64,000 bases of DNA, taken from positions 1-64,000 of the forward strand of contig JAFRQR010000009.1 in NCBI GenBank assembly GCA_017428545.1, given 5' to 3'. Every line of letters starts with the position of its first letter. Position 1 is the first letter of the stretch. The position numbers and the translations under genes were made by a program. Positions 17,437-26,063 of this stretch are shown here, one piece after another. Below the pieces are notes generated by a model. That model worked only from the letters and a program-made list of their open reading frames with translations. It made no database searches and was not told the DNA's origin. This DNA is from Clostridiales bacterium (GTDB lineage Bacteria > Bacillota > Clostridia > Saccharofermentanales > Saccharofermentanaceae).

Positions 17437-18550
17437 TGATGTCCAGCTCCTGTGTTGAAACTTTGGTGTAGTGAAGGATGTCGTCCATCCTCAGACTCTG
17501 CGCATAGTTGACGAAAGTAAAGGCCTGTCCGGCACGTCCGGCGCGCCCCGTTCTTCCGATACGGTGCAGATAGTATTCGTTTTCATTCGGCACTTCGAAA
17601 TTAAAAACCGTATCGATATCAGAAACATCGATACCTCTTGCGGCAACATCGGTCGCCACGAGGATGTTGAACTTTCCTTTCCGGAAATCGTCCATAATGC
17701 GGTTTCTCGCGCCCTGGCCGATATCCCCGTGGAGACATTCCACCTTGTATCCGAGTCTCTTGATGCCCTCGGTCACGACACGCACACGCGTCTTTGTGTT
17801 GCAGAAAGCCATGACACGGTTACAGTTATACGATTCCATGATTTTACCGAATGCATCCATCTTCTCTCTTTCTTCGAGATGCAATATGTACTGGCTGATC
17901 TTCGGCATATCTTCTTCCTTCGGAGCGACTTCGATCTCGTCCGCGCCGTCCATGTATTCCCATGTGATGTTCATGACTTCACGTGACATCGTCGCCGAGA
18001 ACATGGCGATTTGCTTGTCCTGCGGTGTGAGCTTCATGATCTTTCTTATATCCTTGATGAAGCCCATGTCGAGCATCTTATCCGCCTCGTCGAGAACGAG
18101 TGTATAGATGTCGGAGATGTCGATATTTCTGTGCTGTACGTGATCGAGAAGTCTTCCCGGCGTTGCGACCACGATGTGCGGTTTTTTCTTGAGCATCTGG
18201 ATCTGCTTATCCATCTTCTGTCCGCCGATAATTCCGCAGATCTTTAATCCCTTGATAAAAGCACCTAACGCACGAAGTTCCGTGCAGATCTGCAGCGCAA
18301 GTTCTCTTGTGGGGCAAAGGATCAGGGCCTGTACAAAATCGGCATCCATATTCAGGTATTCCAGGATCGGTATGCCAAAAGCAAACGTCTTACCGGTACC
18401 GGTAGGTGCTTTTGCAATAACACAGTGATTATCCATAAGAAGCGGGATCGCCTGTTTTTGTACCGAGGTCGGTGTCGTCATGCCCATTTTCGCAAGAGCG
18501 CGCATGATCTCGGATGAGAGATCCATCTGATCAAAAGAAGTGTATTCCAA
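17405..18550 (-). CDS. DEAD-box ATP-dependent RNA helicase
   Basis: 381 residues with a near-complete helicase core and little else: Q motif (FDQMDLSSEIMRALAKMGMTTPTSVQKQAIP), motif I APTGTGKT, Ia PTRELALQ, II VLDEADKM, III FSATMS, V VATDVAARGID and VI HRIGRTGRAGRAG. There is no C-terminal RNA-binding extension such as the one in DbpA or CsdA. The start is TTG at 18550, with GAGGA upstream and no better ATG. It lies 5 bases after the LtaS-like gene and overlaps the cellulase by 32 bases. Probably involved in mRNA decay or ribosome assembly; the operon context gives no functional hint. Confidence 0.92.
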   Translation of the reverse strand: MEYTSFDQMDLSSEIMRALAKMGMTTPTSVQKQAIPLLMDNHCVIAKAPTGTGKTFAFGIPILEYLNMDADFVQALILCPTRELALQICTELRALGAFIKGLKICGIIGGQKMDKQIQMLKKKPHIVVATPGRLLDHVQHRNIDISDIYTLVLDEADKMLDMGFIKDIRKIMKLTPQDKQIAMFSATMSREVMNITWEYMDGADEIEVAPKEEDMPKISQYILHLEEREKMDAFGKIMESYNCNRVMAFCNTKTRVRVVTEGIKRLGYKVECLHGDIGQGARNRIMDDFRKGKFNILVATDVAARGIDVSDIDTVFNFEVPNENEYYLHRIGRTGRAGRAGQAFTFVNYAQSLRMDDILHYTKVSTQELDINEVGKDERED

Positions 18551-18555
18551 ATTAA

Positions 18556-21147
18556 TTATTCCTCGATTTCCGTTTCCTTTTTCTGCGGCACAAAATAAAC
18601 CATATCGTAAAGTTCGGAACGCCGCTTGGTAGATTCAAAAACATTATTATAAGCCAGTATCTGGTACTCGTTGAGGATACCGGTCCGGTCCGGAACATCC
18701 TCCATCGTATCGTATCTGTTTCCGAGATTGTCATAGATCCCGTAAGGTGTCAGGATCGGATACTGGTCGTAGCAGTCCGCAAGCAGGAGATTATATGCGG
18801 GAAGATCGATATCTGCCATCTGAAGAAGCAGCGTGGACAGATAGTTCAGACTGATCTCCTTGACCTCATATTCCGGAATATCGTAGTTCGCCCAGATGAA
18901 GAAGTCGGTCTTATAAAGTCTCATTAATTCTTCACCTGTCAGATCCGTCAGTTCTTTTCCGAGAAGAGTCTCATAGAAACCATTGAGCATACTCGGCAGA
19001 TGATCACCGAAGAAGCAGATAAGGACAGGCTCATCGACATTGCTGAAGTAGTCGATGAGATCCTGGATAGCAACATCACTCTGTCTTGCCAAAGTCAGGT
19101 ACTGCTCTGTCTCCGGGAACTTTTCCGGATACTCGACAAGACGCACATCCTGATCAAAATCCGGATCCGTGCTGTTATAGGCACCGTGGTTCTGCATCGT
19201 GACATTAAACAGGAACAGCGGATGTTTCGGATCCTTATGTTCATAAAGTTCTATCAGCTTTTCGTAGGATGTTTCATCGGAAATATACGAACGGAAATAC
19301 TTCGCGTTTTCCTCATCGAAATCATCGATCGAAAGGAACCTGTCAAAAGCCATGCTTCCGTAAACCGCCGGACGGTTCCAGCCGCTTGCCAGATACGGGT
19401 GGATCGCCGCCGTCTGATATCCCTGACTCTTCAAAAAGCGCGGGAGAGATCCGGTGATCGATCCGATATACTGCTGATACGGGATACTTCCGTCCGGGTA
19501 GAAGAGCATCGAGTTTCCTGTCAGGAATTCGAATTCGGAATTCGCCGTTCCGCCACCGTATACGGAAACATTGAGATCCCCGTAAATGATATTGTCGCCC
19601 TGCTTCAGTGCATCCATGTTCGGATGCATCGGCAGGTTCGTCTCAAAATCACCGACCGCGGACATATCGGAATACGATTCGTTCATAATGCAGATGATCG
19701 TCGGCTTTTCGTCTTCCTGAAGGATCCTCTGTCCTTCCAGTGCATGAGCGGCCTTTTCATTTTCATAGTCGAGCATGACATCGTTCGGCAGGATATAATG
19801 CTCGACCTGGTTCTCGATCTTTTCCCCGATCATCTGTACCTGATCGACACTGTAATCATCCGGAACTTCTACGATCAAGTGCTGGGCATTCATGGTAAGG
19901 GAAACCAGAAGTCCGTTTTTCATGTAGTTCAGACGCTGGTTACTGGCATCGTTCACGACACCCATTCTCTGCATCATACTGAACGAAGCTTCCTGATATC
20001 TTCTGGAGTCGATCAGTGTGATCGTCAGGAAAACGACCAGGACGGCGCCTACCGCACCCAGGAACGCGCGGTGCTTTTTGCTCGCGATACCGTATCTGCA
20101 TTTGGTAATAAGAAGGATCGTGAAGATAAAAAGCAGCGAGGCAATGATCAATATCGGCGTCAGTTCCACATGATAACTGCCGGATACGTTCATCGCGGTC
20201 TTCAGCGTAACGACATCCCAGACCTGCATCGGAGTACCTCTCCAGACGAGTTTGAAATAGTTGAAGATCGCGATCGTAATGATCAGGATATTTGCTATGA
20301 TCGTCGTCAGGCGGAAGCGGTTAAAGATAACGAACAGCACGACGTAGATCACGAGGTAGTAAATATAGTTAAGGAAATATGCCGCGGGAGATTTCTCGAG
20401 TACGGAATTGCCGTTGAGAAGCTCCGTGACGATAAACATCAGGACCGGCATGGAGAACAGTACCGCAAAGGTCATACGTTCTCTGCCCTTTTCGGAAAGA
20501 TCCACGTGAACGATCGCGATCAGGGCGCAAAGGAATACCAGGACGATACTGAAAAACATGGCCAGATAGTCCATACGGGAATAGCGGATCTGTGTATTGC
20601 ACTGCAGATGCAGGCCCGGAGACATACCCGGATACGAAACTTCGCCGAGCTCATCCTGAACATCAGAAGATACCCACACGGACGGAACTTCCTCGCCGTA
20701 TGTATCGACCGCTTCCAGCGAGATGGTATATGTTGTCGTGACATCCAGGTCTTTTTTGATCTTAAAGCGCAGATACTCGTTATCTTTGATCTTGCTGATC
20801 GGGACAGTCTCTTCGCAGACGATCTTACCGTCTTCCTTCGCCAGACGGAAACGAAGCTGGCCCTGAGGCGCCATAACGTTTCCGGATTCCAGATTGGTGG
20901 CCATTCGGATCTCGATAAAATCGACATGAGGCTGCTCGGGAGTAAACGGCTGCTGAAGCGGCTTTCCACCGTTGACTTTTCCGATCGGGTGGGGATTGGT
21001 GCCCAGGCAGGAGACTGTCTTTCTAAAAGCAAAAACGCCCGACGCGAATACGACTGTAAGCAGAAGCGCAACCATGGCAATGAGCACCATCGTCCAGCGC
21101 AGTCTGTTCTTCGTCAAACTGAAAGGTTTTTTCGTAAACTTGATCAA
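18556..21147 (-). CDS. LTA synthase-like sulfatase-fold membrane enzyme with an extra extracytoplasmic domain
   Basis: 863 residues from a TTG start (21147; GAGG upstream, in-frame stop just before). Membrane segment 1 (about 19-41) is followed by an extracytoplasmic region of about 150 residues, then four membrane segments (about 195-215, 228-245, 258-300, 330-350 and 362-380, some possibly paired). The sulfatase-fold catalytic domain (about 482-790) has the metal-binding NESYSD (Glu490) and the GGGTANSEFEFLTG block with nucleophile Thr534, then HPYLASGWNR, FGDHLP and other metal ligands. LtaS-type enzymes transfer glycerol phosphate to build lipoteichoic acid; related proteins modify other glycans. 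The domain between segments 1 and 2 is not part of canonical LtaS. Confidence 0.85.
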   Translation of the reverse strand: MIKFTKKPFSLTKNRLRWTMVLIAMVALLLTVVFASGVFAFRKTVSCLGTNPHPIGKVNGGKPLQQPFTPEQPHVDFIEIRMATNLESGNVMAPQGQLRFRLAKEDGKIVCEETVPISKIKDNEYLRFKIKKDLDVTTTYTISLEAVDTYGEEVPSVWVSSDVQDELGEVSYPGMSPGLHLQCNTQIRYSRMDYLAMFFSIVLVFLCALIAIVHVDLSEKGRERMTFAVLFSMPVLMFIVTELLNGNSVLEKSPAAYFLNYIYYLVIYVVLFVIFNRFRLTTIIANILIITIAIFNYFKLVWRGTPMQVWDVVTLKTAMNVSGSYHVELTPILIIASLLFIFTILLITKCRYGIASKKHRAFLGAVGAVLVVFLTITLIDSRRYQEASFSMMQRMGVVNDASNQRLNYMKNGLLVSLTMNAQHLIVEVPDDYSVDQVQMIGEKIENQVEHYILPNDVMLDYENEKAAHALEGQRILQEDEKPTIICIMNESYSDMSAVGDFETNLPMHPNMDALKQGDNIIYGDLNVSVYGGGTANSEFEFLTGNSMLFYPDGSIPYQQYIGSITGSLPRFLKSQGYQTAAIHPYLASGWNRPAVYGSMAFDRFLSIDDFDEENAKYFRSYISDETSYEKLIELYEHKDPKHPLFLFNVTMQNHGAYNSTDPDFDQDVRLVEYPEKFPETEQYLTLARQSDVAIQDLIDYFSNVDEPVLICFFGDHLPSMLNGFYETLLGKELTDLTGEELMRLYKTDFFIWANYDIPEYEVKEISLNYLSTLLLQMADIDLPAYNLLLADCYDQYPILTPYGIYDNLGNRYDTMEDVPDRTGILNEYQILAYNNVFESTKRRSELYDMVYFVPQKKETEIEE

Positions 21148-21384
21148 GTTAGCCTCACATCATACGGATACGCATACATATCCTAGTTTAATCGTACGCT
21201 ACCTATTATAAGAGGTTTTTCATTACTTGCAATCTCATTCCCGCTTGTAAAAATGCACAGATTTCACCGCACTATATGTTTTTCGTTAATAATTTATTGT
21301 TAATCGATAAAAAATGCTTGCATTTCGATAACTCTCGTGCTACTATATGCTCATAGTTCATTCTGTATTCGGAGGTGCATTGAT

Positions 21385-21885
21385 ATGAAATCTTCCAACA
21401 AGACCAGTTACGGCATCTGGCTCAACCTGACTTTGGCCGCCTGCGCCGTCTTTTTCTTCAGCTGCCTGATGGGCGATATCTTCGGTTATTCCGTCTGTGA
21501 TTTTTACTGGAAAGGAACATTGTCCAATGAAGGATACGTTTCCTGCCTTTCTTTTCTAAGTGACGAGAAGGTCCGTTTCTACGTATTCCTGACATGCTTT
21601 TATCTTTCTACGTTACTCACTTATCCGATCATCTACTGTGTCGTGAATCTGATCCTGAACATCAAAAAGGAGAAGATCTTCGATAAAGCCAACACCCGCC
21701 TGATGACGGTCATCACCGCATGCTGCTTCCTGATCTGCCTGATCTGCCTGATCGGAGCCGCCGCGACATACTTTCTTTTCGTCATCTCGCTTGTCGGTCT
21801 TTTCGTCGGACTCGTCGTCCAGTGTGTCCGCCTCGTCATGGACAAAGCCATCGACATGCGCAACGAACTGGACCTTACGGTATAA
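21385..21885 (+). CDS. DUF2975 membrane protein
   Basis: 166 residues from the ATG at 21385, which has GGAGG 9 bases upstream; a longer frame from 21337 lacks a ribosome-binding site. Four membrane segments (about 12-32, 61-85, 106-130, 134-155). It matches the DUF2975 family in size, topology and position, always next to a small Xre regulator. The biochemical role is unknown. Confidence 0.75.
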   Translation: MKSSNKTSYGIWLNLTLAACAVFFFSCLMGDIFGYSVCDFYWKGTLSNEGYVSCLSFLSDEKVRFYVFLTCFYLSTLLTYPIIYCVVNLILNIKKEKIFDKANTRLMTVITACCFLICLICLIGAAATYFLFVISLVGLFVGLVVQCVRLVMDKAIDMRNELDLTV

Positions 21886-21897
21886 GGAGGTGGTCTT

Positions 21898-22110
21898 ATG
21901 GCAATCATAGTTAACTTAGACGTAATGATGGCAAAGAGAAAGATCTCCTCGGGAGACCTTGCCGAAAAGATCGGGATCACCCCGGCAAATCTCTCTATTT
22001 TAAAAAACCAGAAAGCGAAAGCCGTCCGCTTCAGTACACTGAACGATATCTGCAGAGTACTTTCCTGCCAGCCGGGAGATATCCTGGAATATCAGGAAGA
22101 TAAAGAATAA
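21898..22110 (+). CDS. Small Xre/Cro-family regulator (YozG-like)
   Basis: 70 residues, a bare helix-turn-helix domain: MAKRKISSGDLAEKIGITPANLSILKNQKAKAVRFSTL with recognition helix around ITPANLSILK, and the typical end LSCQPGDILEY. It begins 12 bases after the DUF2975 gene with AAGGAGG upstream. These partner regulators usually control the adjacent membrane-protein genes. Confidence 0.88.
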   Translation: MAIIVNLDVMMAKRKISSGDLAEKIGITPANLSILKNQKAKAVRFSTLNDICRVLSCQPGDILEYQEDKE

Positions 22111-22188
22111 AGGCAACGATGTGCTCCGGCCCGTAAGGCCGGAGCATGACCTGCCATTCAATCAAAAATCCCCCCAAAGGAGTTAAAA

Positions 22189-23511
22189 ATGGATACGAAA
22201 ACAAAGCAGGCTGAGATCCTGAAATACCTCAGCCTTGGGTTAAGTTACGCTTTTTCATACGCATATATATGGTTTTTCACCATGTACACAAACAACAGAA
22301 TCGCGATCACGGTCTTTTTGACATGCCTTTCTCTCGGCGCCATTTTCTGGCTGGAGATCTCCATCCGCCGCCAGTATCTTCTGGAACATTTTACCCCGAG
22401 CAGGTTCCAGCGCGCAGAGACGATCTTCTGGGAAGCGATCCTGGTCCTTCTTTCCGTCAGCACCCTCTCCGGCGACATGCAGGAAACAAGCCTTTTCTTC
22501 ATCCACCTCGTGGTCATCTACATGGTGCTCTCCGGAACCGGACACCTTCTGTCCGGACGTTCTTCCTGCCTGATCTCGGCAGATCTCGCAAACGGATGTT
22601 TCCGCCTTCCCTTCGGAAACTTTTTCCAGCGGATCCCCACCATCGCCGGATTCTTCCGAAGTTCGCATGACACCGTCGAGGTCGTCCTTCCCGACGGAAC
22701 GACAGTGGCCGGACAAAAAGTCAAAAAGCCTGCCGGTAACTCTCTTGGTGTGGCTCTGGTGCTCATCGTCATTGTCGGATTCTTCTTCGCCGCCCTGAAT
22801 AATCTCATCTCCGTTGACAGCCATTTCAGCGAAGCCGCGATCGCGTTTGATGACTTCATCGCGTCGATTTCCTTCTCCGATGCCTTCGGAAGATTCCTCA
22901 TAAGCCTCCCGGTCGGCGCCTTCCTCTTCGGACTTTTCCACGGAAGTGTCAGAAAAGAGATTTCCAAGGAAAAAGCACTGCACGAAAAGCTCCTGTCCGC
23001 CTCTTCTAAACTTCGCTTTGTGTCGGGACGGATCCTTACCGCGGTACTGCTTCTCTTCTCTGTTTTGTATCTGATCTTTTTTATTTCGCAGGCAAGTTAC
23101 ATGTTCAGTGCTTTTGCAGGCGTACTGCCGGAAGCCTTCACCGCCTCGGAATACGCTGTCAGCGGCTTTTACGAGCTGATCAATGTCGTACTGATCAACT
23201 TCGCTCTTCTGGCCACGATCCGCGTATTCGGGCCGAACGAAAGTAAGACCCTCCGAAACCTGAGCGTTGTCCTCATGGCCGAGAGCACGATCTTCTCCCT
23301 GATCTCCGCATCGAAGATCATCCTCTACATGTCGAGATTCGGATACACCTTCTCAAGAACTCTCGGCCTCTGGGGCACCTCCGTCGTCTTCGTCGGATCG
23401 ATCCTTGCGATCGTTTATCTTCTGAAGAAAAAGCAGACCTTCGCGCCATGGATGTGGTACTCCGCAGGCAGCTATGTCCTCACAGCATTCATCACCTGGT
23501 TTTTCATATAA
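22189..23511 (+). CDS. DUF4153/DUF4173 membrane protein
   Basis: 440 residues with about ten hydrophobic segments. The C-terminal part has the family stretch ASKIILYMSRFGYTFSRTLG. A soluble loop at about 150-178 contains a small beta-rich sequence (VEVVLPDGTTVAGQKV). It follows the Xre gene after 78 bases with AAAGGAG before the ATG, and probably belongs to the same transcript. Function unknown; the family often travels with DUF2975 and Xre genes in Firmicutes. Confidence 0.78.
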   Translation: MDTKTKQAEILKYLSLGLSYAFSYAYIWFFTMYTNNRIAITVFLTCLSLGAIFWLEISIRRQYLLEHFTPSRFQRAETIFWEAILVLLSVSTLSGDMQETSLFFIHLVVIYMVLSGTGHLLSGRSSCLISADLANGCFRLPFGNFFQRIPTIAGFFRSSHDTVEVVLPDGTTVAGQKVKKPAGNSLGVALVLIVIVGFFFAALNNLISVDSHFSEAAIAFDDFIASISFSDAFGRFLISLPVGAFLFGLFHGSVRKEISKEKALHEKLLSASSKLRFVSGRILTAVLLLFSVLYLIFFISQASYMFSAFAGVLPEAFTASEYAVSGFYELINVVLINFALLATIRVFGPNESKTLRNLSVVLMAESTIFSLISASKIILYMSRFGYTFSRTLGLWGTSVVFVGSILAIVYLLKKKQTFAPWMWYSAGSYVLTAFITWFFI

Positions 23512-23515
23512 GAAT

Positions 23516-23586
23516 ACTCGCAAGTAAAGTTTCTCGTGCTGTCCTCGGCTTCGCCTGCGGAGGCACTTCGAAGCTTTCTTGCGAGT
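23516..23586. terminator. Bidirectional hairpin between convergent genes
   Basis: ACTCGCAAG (23516-23524) pairs with CTTGCGAGT (23578-23586), and an inner CCTCGGC...GCGGAGG pairing extends it. It lies directly after the DUF4153 stop and reaches into the stop of cdd, so it probably ends both transcripts. Confidence 0.6.
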
Positions 23587-24002
23587 TATTTGTCGAAGAC
23601 AAATGCCTTGGGAAGAAGGTCCGAGAGGGGGCATGAAACTGCTTTCCCGTTTTCTTCTGTGATGATCTGGAACGTGTTCAGATCGGTGTGTTCGGAGAGG
23701 ACCTGGCGGCAGACGCCGCAGGGATAACATGGTTCTTTCGCGTCCTCGCCTGATGGTGCTCCTACGATAGCGATCGCGAGGAATTCTTTTTCTCCTTCAC
23801 TGATTGCCTTGGAAAGTGCGACACGCTCGGCGCAAAGGCTCGGGGACATCACGGAAGATTCGATATTACAGCCTCTGTAGATCTTTCCTTCTTTGGTCAA
23901 AAGCGCCGCGCCTACGGTAAATCCGGAGAACGGAACATAGGCATTTTTACGTGCCTCTTTTGCTTCTTTAAGAAGTTTTTTCTCATCGATCTTTGTGTCC
24001 AT
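23586..24002 (-). CDS. cdd: Cytidine deaminase
   Basis: 138 residues from the ATG at 24002, preceded by GGTGGGG; a start 9 codons upstream is possible but gives an unusual N-terminus. It has YVPFSGFTVGAALLT, the catalytic CAERVAL (zinc Cys and Glu) and PCGVCRQVL (two zinc Cys), the homotetrameric form. It deaminates cytidine and deoxycytidine. It lies about 90 bases after deoC, and together with deoB-deoC forms a deoxynucleoside salvage operon. Confidence 0.95.
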   Translation of the reverse strand: MDTKIDEKKLLKEAKEARKNAYVPFSGFTVGAALLTKEGKIYRGCNIESSVMSPSLCAERVALSKAISEGEKEFLAIAIVGAPSGEDAKEPCYPCGVCRQVLSEHTDLNTFQIITEENGKAVSCPLSDLLPKAFVFDK

Positions 24003-24093
24003 TCCTGCCCCACCTTTCCTTTTCGCCATCTCAGTGATCCGGACGCTGTTATCTTCGATTTTCAGCCCCGGATGGGCTTTGTTTCAGATACTC

Positions 24094-24744
24094 TTACTTT
24101 ACCAGACGGCTCGTTCCGAGTCTGTCCGCGCCGGCTTCGATCATGGCCTTCGCGTCAGAAAAATCCTTGATGCCGCCGGCCGCTTTTACCTTCACTTTCG
24201 GTGCCGAATATTTACGAAGCAGCGCGACATCTTCCACCGTCGCTCCGCCTGTCGAAAAACCGGTAGATGTCTTGATGAAGTCTGCTTTCGCTTTGCTGAC
24301 CAGTTCGCACATCTTGATCTTCTCTTCTTCTTTTAGCTGGCATGTCTCGATGATGACCTTGAGGATCACACCCTCGCAGGCTTCCCGCATCGCAAGAAGT
24401 TCGAGATACACACGGTCGAAATTACCGTTTTTCACATCGCAGAGATTGACGACCATATCGATCTCCGATGCCCCCTGACGGATCGCTTCTTTGGCTTCGA
24501 AAACCTTCGTGGCCGCCGTGGAATATCCGTTCGGAAAACCGATGACCGTGCACACCGGAAGGCGCCCTTTCAGGAACTGCGCCGCGTCGTTGACGTAGCA
24601 CGGCGGGATACATACACTTGCCGTTCCTGCCTGAAGTGCCGCCTCGCAGAGCGCTCTGATCTCCTCCAGCGTCGATGTCGTGCGAAGGAGCGTATGGTCG
24701 ACTTTCGCTAAGATCTTTTTTTCTTCTTCCGTGTATTCTTTCAT
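24094..24744 (-). CDS. deoC: Deoxyribose-phosphate aldolase
   Basis: 216 residues, the short Firmicutes form. VDHTLLR at the start, LKVIIETCQL (catalytic Lys) and FIKTSTGFSTGGAT (Schiff-base Lys), then KAAGGIK. It cleaves 2-deoxyribose 5-phosphate to glyceraldehyde-3-phosphate and acetaldehyde. It is 52 bases downstream of deoB, whose product it uses. A copy of AAAAGCAC (24781-24788) sits in that gap. Confidence 0.96.
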   Translation of the reverse strand: MKEYTEEEKKILAKVDHTLLRTTSTLEEIRALCEAALQAGTASVCIPPCYVNDAAQFLKGRLPVCTVIGFPNGYSTAATKVFEAKEAIRQGASEIDMVVNLCDVKNGNFDRVYLELLAMREACEGVILKVIIETCQLKEEEKIKMCELVSKAKADFIKTSTGFSTGGATVEDVALLRKYSAPKVKVKAAGGIKDFSDAKAMIEAGADRLGTSRLVK

Positions 24745-24796
24745 AAGCTTTCCTCTCTCATTTCCCGCTTTTTCTTTTCCAAAAGCACCTGTCTTC

Positions 24797-25975
24797 TTAC
24801 TTCATTCTCATCTCTTTCCAGAAAGATTCTCCGTCCAGATTCGTCGTGTTGATGCCGAAATAGTCCCCGATCGTTTTCGCGATATCCGCAAAGCTCGATC
24901 TCGTGCCCAGATCCGTGCCCGGACGGACTCTGTCGCCATATGCCAGAAACGGCACATTCTCTCTGGAATGATCCGTCGACGGCGTTGACGGATCGCAGCC
25001 GTGATCGGCAGTGATCATGAGGATATCGTCCTTCTGCAGACGTGACAGGATCTCCGGCAGACGGTCATCGAAATACGTCAGTGCCTCGGCATAGCCGTGC
25101 ACGTCATTTCGGTGCCCGTAAAGCATGTCAAAATCCACGAGATTGACGAAGATCAGTCCCTCTTTCTGCGTGTCCATCGCACCGAGCGTCTGCTCGATCC
25201 CGTCGATATTTCCGGAAGTCCGTACCGACATGCCCACGCCCTTTCCGGCGAAGATATCGTAGATCTTTCCGACACCGTAGACCGGGATCCTTGCCTCGGT
25301 CAGATCATCAAGAAGCGTCGGTCTCGGCGGTTCGATCGAAAAATCATGGCGGTTCGAGGTTCTCGTGTAATTCGGATATTCACCGGTGAACGGTCTTGCG
25401 ATCACTCGTCCGACACCGTGTTTTCCCACGAGCATTTTCCTTGCGATCTCACAGTAGCGATAAAGCTCTTCTACCGGCACCACATCCTCGTGCGCCGCGA
25501 TCTGGAAAACACTGTCCGCCGAAGTATAGACGATCAGGGCACCTGTTTCTACATGCTCCCGGCCGTAGTCCTTAATGACTTCCGTGCCTGAATAAGGCTT
25601 GTTGCACAGTGCTTTTCGGCCGGTCTTCTCTTCAAATTCGGCGATGACTTCCTCCGGAAATCCGTCCGGATAGGTCGGCATCGGTTCCGGCGAGATGATC
25701 CCCGCGATCTCCCAATGCCCGATCGTCGTGTCTTTGCCCATGGAAGCTTCCTGAAGTCTTGCCCACGCGCCGACACCCTTACCGTCCGGCTCGTCATACG
25801 GGAGCGCGTCCTTGATACATCCCATGCCGATCCGTCTCATATTTGCTATGGAAAAAGCACTGTCCTTCGAGCATGCCGCCAGCGTATGCGACCCCTCGTC
25901 GCCGAAGGCCGCCGCGTCTTTTGCGCCGCCGATGCCGCAACTGTCCAGTACAATGAGTATGACTCTTTTGCCCAT
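24797..25975 (-). CDS. deoB: Phosphopentomutase
   Basis: 392 residues, full length. Alkaline-phosphatase-superfamily metal motifs: LIVLDSCGIGG at the start, MGKDTTIGHWEIAG with the active-site Thr, NLVDFDMLYGHRND and TADHGCDPST. It interconverts (deoxy)ribose 1- and 5-phosphates, feeding DeoC. First gene of the deoB-deoC-cdd run, with GAGGGA before the ATG. No nucleoside phosphorylase is encoded next to it in this window. Confidence 0.97.
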   Translation of the reverse strand: MGKRVILIVLDSCGIGGAKDAAAFGDEGSHTLAACSKDSAFSIANMRRIGMGCIKDALPYDEPDGKGVGAWARLQEASMGKDTTIGHWEIAGIISPEPMPTYPDGFPEEVIAEFEEKTGRKALCNKPYSGTEVIKDYGREHVETGALIVYTSADSVFQIAAHEDVVPVEELYRYCEIARKMLVGKHGVGRVIARPFTGEYPNYTRTSNRHDFSIEPPRPTLLDDLTEARIPVYGVGKIYDIFAGKGVGMSVRTSGNIDGIEQTLGAMDTQKEGLIFVNLVDFDMLYGHRNDVHGYAEALTYFDDRLPEILSRLQKDDILMITADHGCDPSTPSTDHSRENVPFLAYGDRVRPGTDLGTRSSFADIAKTIGDYFGINTTNLDGESFWKEMRMK

Positions 25976-26063
25976 GTCGGTCCCTCGTTTTCTTTATTTA
26001 CTAAAATCACTTCTTATTATATCGTATAGTTGAAAGAAATCGACCTTACCAGGAGGATCTTAA

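Noticed and set aside
19000..21186. 728-residue plus-strand open frame opposite the LtaS-like gene
   Set aside because: Same antisense effect. The translation is highly charged with no domains and there is no ribosome-binding site.
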